Of a stretch of 64,000 nucleotides of DNA, positions 44,086 to 53,425 are shown in pieces. A model generated the notes under the pieces. The model had not been told where the DNA came from and did not search any database. It was given only the letters and a program-made list of their open reading frames with translations. The position numbers and the translations under genes are program-made. This DNA comes from Chitinophagaceae bacterium. Lineage in GTDB: Bacteria; Bacteroidota; Bacteroidia; Chitinophagales; Chitinophagaceae. The stretch lies in contig JADKKA010000018.1 of assembly GCA_016720745.1 (NCBI GenBank), positions 186,001 to 250,000 of the forward strand. The letters run 5' to 3'. The first letter of the stretch is position 1, and each line of letters opens with the position of its first letter.

Positions 44086-46224
44086 ATGTCAATTATTCAA
44101 TCGATCCGGGACAAGGGCGCCAGAATAACCGTAGTCATCATTGCAATCTCATTGGTTGGTTTTATTCTTACCGACTATTTCCAAAGTCAGGGCAGAACTG
44201 CGGGTGGCCGTAATTCTGATGCTGTCGGAAAAGTAAATGGCAGAAATATCAACTTTGCTGATTTCAACGCAAAGGTTGATCAGGCAGAAGAATCATATCG
44301 TCAGCAGGGTTATCCTTCCAATGAAGGAAGCACGCAGATGGCGATAGATAATACCTGGGAACAGGAAATAGCAAGGGTATTGCTGGAAGACGAATTCAGC
44401 AAACTTGGTATTGGCGTCAGTAAAAAAGAACTGGGTGATATCCTCTATGGGCCCAATGCACCGGCAGATTTGAAGAGCCAGTTCACTGATCAGGCAACAG
44501 GACTGTACAATCCGGTACAGGCTAAACAACAGATTGATCAGATCCTGAAAAAAGGAACTCCTGAACAGAAAGCTTCCTTTAATAATTATATCAACCAGCT
44601 GATCCTCCAACGCCAGAATGAAAAATACATGGCGATGGTATCCAACAGCACCAATGTGCCCCGCTGGTTTGTAGAGAAGCAAAATGCAGATGCCAGTCAA
44701 CTGGCACGCGTGTCGCTGGTAAAAGAATATTATTCTATAATCCCTGACAGCGCTGTAAAAGTTTCTGATAAAGAGATTGCTGATTATATCAGCAAAAACA
44801 AAAAAGATTTTGAACAAAAAGAAAGCCGCGAGTTCAGCTATGTAACATTTAATGCTTCACCTGCTGCAGTCGACAGCGCCGAAGCCAGGAATAAACTAAT
44901 GCAGCAGATAGCAGCGTTAGATACTGTAAAAACTTTCCAGGATCTGATGATGCTGGAGGGTGCTGATCCGATGCTGAACTATGAAGGTTTCAAAAGTGGT
45001 AAGACCTTTGTTTCTGCCTACAAGGATTCCATTTTAAAAACACCGATAGGAACCGTGTTTGGTCCTTACCTCGAGGGTAATGTTTACAAACTGGCTAAAA
45101 TTGATGCAGCCCGCACAATGCCTGATACCGTAAAGGTTCGTCATATCCTGGTAGCTACCAGTCAAACAGATCCACAGAGCGGACAGTCTTATCCGGTTCG
45201 CGATACAGCAACAGCGTATAAGCTGGCAGACAGTCTGCGCCAGGCCATTGCAAGGGGTGCGAACTTTGATTCCATTTGTGCCAAGTTTTCCGATGATCCG
45301 GGAAGTAAGGATAAGGGTGGTATATATGATGATGTATATTCCGGCCGGATGGTGAGCACATTTAATGATTATATCTTCCTGAATGCTGTTGGCAGCAAGG
45401 GAATTGTAAAAACTGATTTTGGTTATCATTATATAGAAATACTTTCCCAGAAAGGAAGCGGAACCGGTTATAAAATGTCTTTCCTTACCAGGGAGATTGT
45501 TGTAAGCCCCGAAACGGATAACAATGCCAATAACCAGGCAAATCTTTTTGCCGGTGACAGCCGTGATGTCAAATCTTTTGATGCGAACTACGAAAAGACG
45601 CTGAAACCAAAAGGGATCATCAAGGGCATTGGCGCTGCAGGACCAAGGGACGGACAAATAACTGGTCTTGGTTACTCCAGGGAGTTTGTACGTAGCCTGT
45701 ATGAAGCCAAGAAAGGACAGGTCATGAAGCCGGTAAAAGTAGGCGATAACTATGTAGTGGCTGTTGTAACAGATGTATTGAGCGAAGGAACCATGTCTGT
45801 AGCAAAAGCAAGGCCTACCGCTGAATCGGCTCTGCGCAACAAAAAGAAAGCCGAGCTGCTGATACAAAAAATTGGTAAAGTAAGCACCCTTGAAGCGGCT
45901 GCAACAGCGCTGGGAGGTAAACAAATAGAAACTGTTGATAGTATCCGTATTTCAGGAAACAACGCCAGCCTCGGCTATGAGCCAAGGGTTACGGGCGCCA
46001 TCTTTAATCCTGCCAACAAGGGTAAAGTGGTGGGAGAAGCGCTGGAAGGTCAGAGCGGTGTATTTGTAGTACGGGTGGATAACGTTACCGCTACGGCTGT
46101 AACCGCGGGTAGTGTGGCTGATCAGCGCAAGGCACAGGCCGATCAGAAAAAAGGGCTGGCTAATCCGGTCAGCGCCTTAAAAAATGCTGCTACCATTAAA
46201 GATTACAGAGAAAAACATTATTAA
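44086..46224 (+). CDS. Membrane-anchored peptidyl-prolyl isomerase (PpiD/SurA-type parvulin)
   Basis: A 712-residue protein with one N-terminal membrane helix (ITVVIIAISLVGFILTDYF). A SurA-N/PpiD-like chaperone region follows (about 45-200). The parvulin PPIase domain begins around residue 345 (VKVRHILVATS...FDSICAKFSDDPGSKDKGG...KTDFGYHYIEI). A second helical region with parvulin-like remnants runs to the end. It aids folding of envelope and outer-membrane proteins in the periplasm. Two-domain PpiD-like proteins of this size are standard in Bacteroidota. Confidence 0.92.
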   Translation: MSIIQSIRDKGARITVVIIAISLVGFILTDYFQSQGRTAGGRNSDAVGKVNGRNINFADFNAKVDQAEESYRQQGYPSNEGSTQMAIDNTWEQEIARVLLEDEFSKLGIGVSKKELGDILYGPNAPADLKSQFTDQATGLYNPVQAKQQIDQILKKGTPEQKASFNNYINQLILQRQNEKYMAMVSNSTNVPRWFVEKQNADASQLARVSLVKEYYSIIPDSAVKVSDKEIADYISKNKKDFEQKESREFSYVTFNASPAAVDSAEARNKLMQQIAALDTVKTFQDLMMLEGADPMLNYEGFKSGKTFVSAYKDSILKTPIGTVFGPYLEGNVYKLAKIDAARTMPDTVKVRHILVATSQTDPQSGQSYPVRDTATAYKLADSLRQAIARGANFDSICAKFSDDPGSKDKGGIYDDVYSGRMVSTFNDYIFLNAVGSKGIVKTDFGYHYIEILSQKGSGTGYKMSFLTREIVVSPETDNNANNQANLFAGDSRDVKSFDANYEKTLKPKGIIKGIGAAGPRDGQITGLGYSREFVRSLYEAKKGQVMKPVKVGDNYVVAVVTDVLSEGTMSVAKARPTAESALRNKKKAELLIQKIGKVSTLEAAATALGGKQIETVDSIRISGNNASLGYEPRVTGAIFNPANKGKVVGEALEGQSGVFVVRVDNVTATAVTAGSVADQRKAQADQKKGLANPVSALKNAATIKDYREKHY

Positions 46225-46246
46225 ACGATAGCATTATCGCTAAAAG

Positions 46247-46283
46247 TCCCGCCCGGCCCCGGCCAGAGCGGGATTTTTGTTTT
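46247..46283 (+). terminator. Rho-independent terminator after the PPIase gene
   Basis: TCCCGC (46247-46252) pairs with GCGGGA (46268-46273). A GC-rich loop separates the arms, and TTTTTGTTTT follows. It lies 22 bp after the stop codon. Confidence 0.85.
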
Positions 46284-46317
46284 GCTGATGTCGCAAACAA
46301 GCCCGCCCGGCAATTGT

Positions 46318-46325
46318 TAACTTTG
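46318..46325 (+). promoter_or_regulatory. -7 box of the DUF2480 gene
   Basis: TAACTTTG is a full match to TAnnTTTG, 6 bp before the ATG at 46332; the message would be nearly leaderless. Confidence 0.4.
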
Positions 46326-46331
46326 TATAGC

Positions 46332-46841
46332 ATGAGTGAACCCCTGATCAATAAAGTAGCTGAAAGCGGACTGGTGACGCTGGACCTTGAACAGTATTAT
46401 CCCAAGGGTGAAACAGCCGTGTTTGACCTGAAAGACTATCTTTTTATGGGAATGATTCTGAAGGAAAAGGATTACCGGGAGGGATTGAAAACAACAGACT
46501 GGTCGGTTTACAGCGGAAAAAACGTAGCGCTGACCTGCAGCGCAGACGCCATCATTCCCGTATGGGCCTGGATGCTGGCAGCGGCCTATCTGCAGCCGGT
46601 GGCGAAAGAGCTGGTAATGGGAGATGAAAAGGAGCTCCATAAGCAACTATACCTGAAAAATATTGCCGCCATTAACCCGGAGGAGTTTACCGACAAAAGA
46701 ATGGTGATCAAAGGTTGCGGCGAAACGCCGATCGCGGATTTTGTATATATGGAAGTAACCAAAAAATTGCTGCCGGTGGCCAAAAGCATCATGTATGGAG
46801 AACCCTGCAGTACGGTTCCGGTATATAAGAAAAAAACATAA
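46332..46841 (+). CDS. DUF2480 family protein
   Basis: A 169-residue cytosolic protein matching the Bacteroidota-specific DUF2480 family: NKVAESGLVTLDLEQYYP, FDLKDYLFMGMILKEKDYRE and CSADAIIPVWAWMLAAAYL. No function is known for the family and no catalytic motif stands out. A TTG at 46314 would extend it by six residues, but the -7 box lies inside that stretch. It lies alone between a terminator and the convergent corA. Confidence 0.88.
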   Translation: MSEPLINKVAESGLVTLDLEQYYPKGETAVFDLKDYLFMGMILKEKDYREGLKTTDWSVYSGKNVALTCSADAIIPVWAWMLAAAYLQPVAKELVMGDEKELHKQLYLKNIAAINPEEFTDKRMVIKGCGETPIADFVYMEVTKKLLPVAKSIMYGEPCSTVPVYKKKT

Positions 46842-46858
46842 TCGGGCAGATCACCCGA

Positions 46859-47971
46859 TCAGAACCAACCTCTTTTCCGGAATAGCCAGAGCATTACAAC
46901 CGGAATCAGCAACATAAATACGGCAGCCCCCCAGAATCCATAAGGACTGTGCAACCATGGGATGGCATCGAAATTCATCCCGAAAATTCCTCCGATCACG
47001 GTGGCGGGTGCCAGTAAACAGGTAACAATCGCCATTACCTTCATCACTTCGTTCATCTTAAGATTGACGTTGTTGATATGCAGGTCCTGCATACTGACCA
47101 TTACATCACGATAGTTTTCTACCAGGTCAATAGCTTGTACAATATGATCATATACGTCCTTATAGTATTTGCTGTGCCGGTCCTCTAATAATGCACTTTC
47201 GCTTCTTAAAAAACCATTGACTACTTCTCTTACGGGACTGAAATTTCGTTTCAACACAATCAGTTCTTTCCGGAGCCGGGTGATATGGGCCAGCGCACGG
47301 GGATCGTTTCCTTTCATCACCCCGTCTTCAACTTCTTCAATACGGTCGCTCAGTTTTTCCATCACCACAAAATAATTGTCCACGATCATATCGAGCAAAG
47401 CATAGCATAGCAAATCGGAACCACGTTGCCGTAGTTTAGTATTGGGAATTTTGAGTCGTTCACGAAGCGGGGTAAACACATCGCGGTGAGCATCTTCCTG
47501 AAAACTGATCACCACATCTTTAGCCAGTATGATACTGATTTGTTCCTGCTCAATGGAATGTTTTTCTTCATTGAAATAAAGCATATTCAGCAGGCAAAAA
47601 ATACTGTTATCAGCTTCATCCAGCTTCGGCCGCTGATTGATACTGAGAATATCTTCTATCACCAGGGGGTGGATATCAAAATGAGAGCAAATGGATTCTA
47701 CGTCTGCTTTTCGCAGACCGTCAATATTAATCCAGGTGATGCGGCCACTTGTTTTATAATGCAGACAACCCTGTATGGAATCCAGTTTTTTTTCTTCAAT
47801 GGTTTCGGCATTGTAATCAAAAATAGAAACCCTGACTTCTTTAGCTTCTTCCCTTTGGGGTATAACTGTAGGGTTAACCGAAAGGATCTCCTTGGTTCTT
47901 TTGGTAGCAAACAGATTGGGCAGGTACAGGTACTTCAGGTATTTATCCGGGCGAAGTTTGTCAAGATTCAT
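46859..47971 (-). CDS. corA: CorA-type magnesium/cobalt transporter
   Basis: About 370 residues. An alpha/beta cytosolic domain and long helices are followed by two C-terminal membrane segments and the pore signature GMNFDAIPW (GMN). The end is LWLFRKRGWF. It forms a pentameric Mg2+ channel in the inner membrane. The frame extends to 48040, but that overlaps the upstream gene, and MNLDKLRPDKYL at 47971 gives the family start. The upstream hypothetical gene ends 19 bp before, so they may share a transcript. Confidence 0.93.
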   Translation of the reverse strand: MNLDKLRPDKYLKYLYLPNLFATKRTKEILSVNPTVIPQREEAKEVRVSIFDYNAETIEEKKLDSIQGCLHYKTSGRITWINIDGLRKADVESICSHFDIHPLVIEDILSINQRPKLDEADNSIFCLLNMLYFNEEKHSIEQEQISIILAKDVVISFQEDAHRDVFTPLRERLKIPNTKLRQRGSDLLCYALLDMIVDNYFVVMEKLSDRIEEVEDGVMKGNDPRALAHITRLRKELIVLKRNFSPVREVVNGFLRSESALLEDRHSKYYKDVYDHIVQAIDLVENYRDVMVSMQDLHINNVNLKMNEVMKVMAIVTCLLAPATVIGGIFGMNFDAIPWLHSPYGFWGAAVFMLLIPVVMLWLFRKRGWF

Positions 47972-47990
47972 GGCAGTAAGGTAGGGAAAA

Positions 47991-48716
47991 TCATTGTACT
48001 GCGAGACTGTTATAATAGGTGACCAGGCTGATATAATCACCGGCTGATTTCCCTTTTAGTTTATTAGTACTGATATATTGTTTTAACTGATCTGCTTTTT
48101 GGGGGAAAAGTTCGGGAATAGAGGTAAAAGATTTCAAAGGCGTGAATTTGTTATCATGCAGAATAAAATACCGGGTTAGTGTAGTGATCCTTTGTTCCGA
48201 AACAGATGAACCATATGGTTTTACTTCTGTGATTTCTTTTACCGGTTTTCCAAAAAGAATCGCTGAACCCTCTGTCAGCATCTGGTGCCAACCGGCCGTG
48301 GCTGCTGTTCCCGTTCCAATAAATGAAGAGTGGACAAAATGATATTTTTTTCCTGCCTCGCCATTGAGCCAGATCTCGCGGATCCTGGTAGTGGCAATCA
48401 GCGGGTTGCCCTTAAGATCCTTATAATGCACTTCATCTGCCAGCAAATCGATTTTAAGCTCAATGCTGTCATATCTTTTACCACCCGGCAGTACCATGGA
48501 ACCCAATTGCCAATCTTCATTGAAGAATGGAGAACCCTCTACCACCCGTACATATCTGGCGAGCGAATAAGGCTCACCCCCCAGGACAAAAAATAAACCA
48601 CTGAGCGGACTGGTTTCTTCTTTACCCACATCCACGACGCGTTGCTGACCACTGATCAGCGGCGATAACAGCAAAAAAAGAGCTGCTGTCAAAGAAAATA
48701 TTTTCAGGGTTTTCAT
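47991..48716 (-). CDS. Secreted protein of unknown function
   Basis: A 241-residue protein with a signal peptide (MKTLKIFSLTAALFLLLSPLISG). The mature part is mostly beta with a run VVDVGKEETSPLSGLFFVLGGEPYS, and no family motif is recognised. It precedes corA by 19 bp. A role in the envelope is all that can be said. Confidence 0.7.
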   Translation of the reverse strand: MKTLKIFSLTAALFLLLSPLISGQQRVVDVGKEETSPLSGLFFVLGGEPYSLARYVRVVEGSPFFNEDWQLGSMVLPGGKRYDSIELKIDLLADEVHYKDLKGNPLIATTRIREIWLNGEAGKKYHFVHSSFIGTGTAATAGWHQMLTEGSAILFGKPVKEITEVKPYGSSVSEQRITTLTRYFILHDNKFTPLKSFTSIPELFPQKADQLKQYISTNKLKGKSAGDYISLVTYYNSLAVQ

Positions 48717-48813
48717 TTACCCAAGTTACTAAATCTGATAAAGCGGAAAAAGGGAAATTTGAGTAACGGCAGACAACAGGTATTATAAATATTTAACGAA
48801 TCTGTCTGGCTGA

Positions 48814-49908
48814 TTATAAATACTTTTTGATCAGTTGCTCATACGGCCCGGCTGCGGCCTCATCATAATCCGCAAAGCGCCCGATCTCCACCCCGTTTTT
48901 GTCAGTAAATACCACAAAAGGGATACTGGTGAAACGAAAAATATTTTCAACGGGTTCAATCTGATCATTATTCAACAGCAACTGCCGCCAGGGCATTTTT
49001 TCTTTCAACAGGGCCTGCTGCCATTTTTCTTTTTGCTGATCAATGGAAATACTGGTGATACCCAATCCGCTGCCGGAATATTGCTCATATAGTTTTCTGA
49101 GTAGTGGAATTTCTTTTCGGCAGGGTGTACACCAGCTGGCCCAGAAGACCAGCATGTTAATCCGGACAGTTGTGTCAACGAGCGCCTGCGATGCCCCGGT
49201 ATTGCTAAGAAAGGAAAGAAAGGGATAGGGGGATCCCGCGTTTGGTAATAAGGAAAGATATTCCTTCAATTTTTTTCCAGACGGAGCAGCTAGTGTACGG
49301 GGATTAAAAAGAGAAAGTACAGCAATGGCCTCTGCTTTCGAGTAGGTTTCTTTCGAGCGCCTGATACTTTCGAGGAGAAAACAGGAACCAGGGTGTTTAA
49401 TAATTTCTTTTTTCAGCAATGCCAGTTTCTCCTTTCTTTTCAGCGAATCCCGGTCACCCATCCAGCCAATATCGTTAAAGACATGTTGCATCATCAGGTT
49501 GGTTTCGGGTCCGGCGATTATTTGAAGCCCTCCTTTTTCCTTCCCACTAATAACGATATTACCCGGCTCCAGCCAAAAATTATCAACTGTGGTGGCTTGT
49601 CCGTTGATGTCTATAAAGGGATTCGTGTAATTCAGGCGAACCGGATGCAGGGGATCTCCGGAAGGTAAATAGTGAATCGCAACCGCAAGGGGAAAAAAGC
49701 TGGTATCGGATGGTACCTGAAAACTAAAATTGCCGTTTATTGCTTTTGCAGAATCAATAGCAGTTTTCCAGTTGCTGGCATCAACCAGATAGACCATGCC
49801 GTCGGGTATATTGATTGATTTCCCTGTGATCCGGATGTATTTATCCGTTTGTACCTGCTGCTGACAGGCTATTACAAGAACGAGCAGGAATAACGGAAGC
49901 TGTTTCAT
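48814..49908 (-). CDS. TlpA-type thioredoxin lipoprotein with DUF4369-like N-terminal domain
   Basis: A 364-residue lipoprotein (MKQLPLFLLVLVIAC, lipobox Cys15). It has an N-terminal beta domain of the DUF4369 kind and a C-terminal thioredoxin fold with the redox motif WASWCTPCRKE. TlpA-like proteins reduce periplasmic disulfides or serve cytochrome maturation. It lies 60 bp after the iron-dependent dehydrogenase gene and is likely co-transcribed. Confidence 0.9.
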   Translation of the reverse strand: MKQLPLFLLVLVIACQQQVQTDKYIRITGKSINIPDGMVYLVDASNWKTAIDSAKAINGNFSFQVPSDTSFFPLAVAIHYLPSGDPLHPVRLNYTNPFIDINGQATTVDNFWLEPGNIVISGKEKGGLQIIAGPETNLMMQHVFNDIGWMGDRDSLKRKEKLALLKKEIIKHPGSCFLLESIRRSKETYSKAEAIAVLSLFNPRTLAAPSGKKLKEYLSLLPNAGSPYPFLSFLSNTGASQALVDTTVRINMLVFWASWCTPCRKEIPLLRKLYEQYSGSGLGITSISIDQQKEKWQQALLKEKMPWRQLLLNNDQIEPVENIFRFTSIPFVVFTDKNGVEIGRFADYDEAAAGPYEQLIKKYL

Positions 49909-49968
49909 GAAAAAAGCTGTTGAAGGCCGTAAAAGGGAAGCCGAAAATCCTGCGAACGGTTTCAGTAC

Positions 49969-51042
49969 TCAAAGCTTTCCGTACAAATCCCTCAATTTTT
50001 CGCGGGTCATGATCTTTTCCCAGTCCTTTCCCAATGCATTTTCCCAGAGTGGTTTCATTCCAAGACTTACATTGATCATTTTATCAAAATCTTCTTCATT
50101 GAGGTCTTTGCAAATACCAGCAGGAATATCAATCCCGTTTTTTTCCACCATGTATTTGAATTCTTTTACACCGGCAGGGTAATATTCTTCCAGGTGATTC
50201 ATCACAATGCAGTTACCAATACCATGTTTGGTACCCAGGAGGTAACTCAGGCCATAGCTCACTGCATGGGCTACCCCAACCTGGCTATAGGCAATGCTCA
50301 TTCCACCCGCATAAGATGCCATCATCAGTTTGTCATCACAAACAGCTGTCCATTCAGCAGCGGTTACAAAAACATCCTGGCAAAGCTGCAGGGCTTTCTC
50401 TCCATAACTTTTGCTGAACTCGTTCAGGTAGGTACCCTCCAGGCTTTCGATACAATGGATATAACAATCCATCCCCGTATAAAAGCGCTGATTGGCGGGC
50501 GCATCTTTTGTAAGATCAGGATCAAGCACAATTTGATCGAAGGGCGTAAAATCGGAATTCATCCCCAGTTTTTTGCTGGGGCCCGTCAGTACGGTTGTCC
50601 TGGAAACTTCTGCGCCGGTACCGCTGAGGGTAGGAATGCCGGCCTTATAAACACCGGGATATTTGACCAGGTCCCAGCCCTGGTAATCTGCAGAAGAACC
50701 GGGATTATTCATCATCAGGGAAACAGCTTTTGCCAGGTCCATGGTACTGCCGCCCCCAATTCCGATGACACCGCTAATGGTACCAAACTCCTCCTTGAGT
50801 GAGGAGGCGAGGCTGTCTACATAGCTGGTTTTGGGTTCGTGGGTCACATCGGCAAAGATGATCTTGTCATTTCCCCTTACAGGAATCCTGCCGATCAGTT
50901 CCCGGTTTTCAAAAAAATGATCTACCAAAAAAATCATGGGCCGGCCCTGCAGACGCCTGGGCTGCAATATTTCATCAAGCTGGTTAAAGGAGCCGCGGCC
51001 GTACACCACGTAGCCGATCATTTTAAAATTCCGGAAAGCCAT
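49969..51042 (-). CDS. kdnB: KdnB-like Fe-dependent 3-deoxy-D-manno-octulosonate 8-oxidase
   Basis: About 357 residues from ATG 51042 (MAFRNFKMIGYVVYGRGSF). An iron-containing alcohol dehydrogenase with GIGGGSTMDLAKAVSLMMNNPG (NAD site), GIPTLSGTGAE, YTGMDCYIHCIESLEGTYLNEFSK and GVAHAVSYGLSYLLGTKHGIGN (metal-binding histidines). The sequence closely follows Shewanella KdnB as I remember it. That enzyme oxidises C8 of Kdo so that KdnA can add an amino group, giving 8-amino-Kdo. kdsB lies 1.6 kb away and kdsD elsewhere in the window; a kdnA aminotransferase is not seen here. Paralogues with other alcohol substrates remain possible. Confidence 0.8.
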   Translation of the reverse strand: MAFRNFKMIGYVVYGRGSFNQLDEILQPRRLQGRPMIFLVDHFFENRELIGRIPVRGNDKIIFADVTHEPKTSYVDSLASSLKEEFGTISGVIGIGGGSTMDLAKAVSLMMNNPGSSADYQGWDLVKYPGVYKAGIPTLSGTGAEVSRTTVLTGPSKKLGMNSDFTPFDQIVLDPDLTKDAPANQRFYTGMDCYIHCIESLEGTYLNEFSKSYGEKALQLCQDVFVTAAEWTAVCDDKLMMASYAGGMSIAYSQVGVAHAVSYGLSYLLGTKHGIGNCIVMNHLEEYYPAGVKEFKYMVEKNGIDIPAGICKDLNEEDFDKMINVSLGMKPLWENALGKDWEKIMTREKLRDLYGKL

Positions 51043-51172
51043 AGCGCTGATTTGGACACGAAAGTACAAAAGATCATCTGGATGAAACTGCCGCAAAAAG
51101 ATCTGAACAGTACCCGTAGGCAGGTATGGCGGAAAAATTATTTCTGTTTAATTTGTCGTTATAATTCAGGAT

Positions 51173-52696
51173 ATGCCACAACACCAGGAAACCATTGTCA
51201 CAGATTCACTTGCTTTGGAGGACGTCCGCATCATTTGTTACCAGGCTCTGGAGAAACTGGGCTGGAAAACCATACTGGCTGCCGAAAATATTCTCGTAGC
51301 CAAAACACCACAAACCTGGAAACGTTACGCGAATGATGTAACCATGGAGTGGGAACAGGGTAGTCTGCGGGTGACCAGTAAAATGACCCATGGAGAACTT
51401 ATTGATGCTTTTGGCCGGACCAAAAAAGACGTGGCCGATTTCACAGCGGCCTTCCAATCGGTTCGGGAACTATACCAGCCAGGACAGGAAACGGCAGTTC
51501 AGGAGAAGATCCAGGAACTCGAAGCGGCCAGTATTCAAAAAGTGGAGACGGAATTACAGCTGGCTGCAGAAACAGACCGTGTGATGAAAATCTATTCTGG
51601 TAACAGCCACCTCACCGTGGTTCTGATTGCGATAAACCTTTTGGTATTTATCGCAATGGTGGCGGGTGGTGTTAATTTCTTTGAACCCTCTGCTGATGAT
51701 ATCATCCGCTGGGGCGGTAACCTTGCTTCACTGACCACTGAGGGCGAATGGTGGCGAATGCTCAGTTGTATTTTTGTCCATATCGGGATCCTGCACCTTA
51801 TTTTTAACATGTATGGCCTGTACATTATTGGCCGTTACCTGGAGCCCATGCTGGGCAAACCATTATTTCTTTCGGCTTATTTGTTCACCGGGGTGGGTGC
51901 CAGCCTGGCGAGTCTCTGGTGGCATCGGAACGAGATACTGGTCAGCGCAGGTGCTTCCGGCGCGATCTTCGGGATGTTTGGGTTATTCCTCGCGTTATTA
52001 CTGACAGATCTTATACCGAAACAGGTTCGGTCAACCATGTTACAATCCACGGCCGTATTTGTGGGCTATAACCTGATATATGGAATAAAAGGTGGTGTCG
52101 ACAACTCTGCCCATATCGGGGGTCTGGTCGCCGGATTTTTGAGCGGTCTGATCGTTTACCAGTTCCTTTTAAAAAAGGAAGAAGAAAAACAGCGCTCCGT
52201 GAAGCCGATGATGACAGTTCTGTTTCTTCTGCTGACTGCTGTCCTGATTTGGGTTGGGATCAATTCCTTTTCTACCGGGGGAGGATACAATAGCCAGTCG
52301 GGTGTGGATCGTTATCAGAAAGCAGCCACTGAATATACCAGGCTGGAAGCAGAAGCTTTGAAAGTGTATGAAAACTCCAACACGCTTTCCCGGGCCGAGT
52401 ATATGCGGCAACTGCGTGAGATCGTGATTCCAAATTGGAAAAAAGGCGAAGAATTATTCCGTGACCTGGAGGATGCGGGGCTAAACGAAGGCATGCATGA
52501 ATTCAGGGAAGCCATGGTGGATTATTCGCGCTTGCAGCAACGGAAGGCAGAAACAACTATTCTATTGTTTGAAACAACGACGCCAGCCGTAAATGAAACC
52601 ATGACCAGGGATCTGAATCTAACAGAAGAAAAAATTGACAGCCTGATTATAAGGCTTCAGAAAATGGCTGAAGAAATTCAAAAGGATAATCAATAA
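51173..52696 (+). CDS. Rhomboid-family intramembrane serine protease
   Basis: A 507-residue protein. The cytosolic N-terminal part (about 1-140) has two beta-rich halves and no clear family. Six or seven membrane helices follow. The catalytic Ser lies in VSAGASGAIFGMFG and the His in NSAHIGGLVAGFLSG, with the HIGILHLIFNMYGLYIIG loop before them. A membrane helix and a long charged C-terminal tail follow. Rhomboids cut membrane proteins inside the bilayer; the substrate is unknown. It is convergent with kdsB (4 bp between stops). Confidence 0.9.
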   Translation: MPQHQETIVTDSLALEDVRIICYQALEKLGWKTILAAENILVAKTPQTWKRYANDVTMEWEQGSLRVTSKMTHGELIDAFGRTKKDVADFTAAFQSVRELYQPGQETAVQEKIQELEAASIQKVETELQLAAETDRVMKIYSGNSHLTVVLIAINLLVFIAMVAGGVNFFEPSADDIIRWGGNLASLTTEGEWWRMLSCIFVHIGILHLIFNMYGLYIIGRYLEPMLGKPLFLSAYLFTGVGASLASLWWHRNEILVSAGASGAIFGMFGLFLALLLTDLIPKQVRSTMLQSTAVFVGYNLIYGIKGGVDNSAHIGGLVAGFLSGLIVYQFLLKKEEEKQRSVKPMMTVLFLLLTAVLIWVGINSFSTGGGYNSQSGVDRYQKAATEYTRLEAEALKVYENSNTLSRAEYMRQLREIVIPNWKKGEELFRDLEDAGLNEGMHEFREAMVDYSRLQQRKAETTILLFETTTPAVNETMTRDLNLTEEKIDSLIIRLQKMAEEIQKDNQ

Positions 52697-52699
52697 TAT

Positions 52700-53416
52700 T
52701 TATAAAAGGCGGGCGGCTTTTTCCAAATCCTCCGGTGTATCAATCTCCACTCCCATATAATCTACCACAATCATCCGGATGGGGGTGCCGTTTTCCAGGT
52801 AGCGGAGACATTCAATTTTTTCTGCCGCTTCCAACGGACTCAGTGGCCATTGGGTAAAATTTAGAAGCGCCTGTTTCCGAAAGGCATAAACACCAATATG
52901 TTCATAATAGGTGGTTGGATAAGCCGCATCTCTGGGGTAAGGAATGACAGAACGACTAAAGTAAAGGGCATTATTATTCCGGTCGACCGCCACTTTTACA
53001 AAATTGGGATCCAGGATCTCTTCCTGACTGGTTAATACCTGCATCATGGAAGCTACCTGAACACCAGGATCATCAAACTGCGACAGTAATTGCTGCAGCG
53101 GTTCTCTTTTTACAAAGGGCGTATCGCCCTGCACATTTACAATGATATCTACTTCCATCCCTGAAGCCGCTTCTGCAATGCGGTCGCTTCCGCTTTCGTG
53201 TTCATACTGGCTCATTACCGCGTTGCCGCCGGTTGCGGTGATCTCTGTATAAATGATTTCACTGTCCGTTACTACCAGCACTTCATCAAACAAACCGGTA
53301 GCTACCGTGGCGTCATAAGTGTGGCGGATAACTGTTTTCTCACCCAGTATCTGCATCAGTTTGGCGGGAAAACGTGTGGCGGCATAACGCGCCGGTATCA
53401 TGGCAATTTTCTTCAT
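52700..53416 (-). CDS. kdsB: CMP-Kdo (or CMP-8-amino-Kdo) synthetase
   Basis: A 238-residue cytidylyltransferase: AMIPARYAATRFPAKLMQILGEKTVIRHTYDAT, GSDRIAEAA, VNVQGDTPFV and EHIGVYAFRKQAL. It activates Kdo with CTP before transfer to lipid A. With a KdnB homologue 1.6 kb away its true substrate may be 8-amino-Kdo, as in Shewanella. It is the last gene of a minus-strand run with 9-21 bp gaps. Confidence 0.95.
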   Translation of the reverse strand: MKKIAMIPARYAATRFPAKLMQILGEKTVIRHTYDATVATGLFDEVLVVTDSEIIYTEITATGGNAVMSQYEHESGSDRIAEAASGMEVDIIVNVQGDTPFVKREPLQQLLSQFDDPGVQVASMMQVLTSQEEILDPNFVKVAVDRNNNALYFSRSVIPYPRDAAYPTTYYEHIGVYAFRKQALLNFTQWPLSPLEAAEKIECLRYLENGTPIRMIVVDYMGVEIDTPEDLEKAARLL

Positions 53417-53425
53417 TCGGTAAAA

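Noticed and set aside
44293..45924. Long minus-strand frames inside the PPIase gene
   Set aside because: The plus-strand PPIase has full parvulin motifs; these are shadows.
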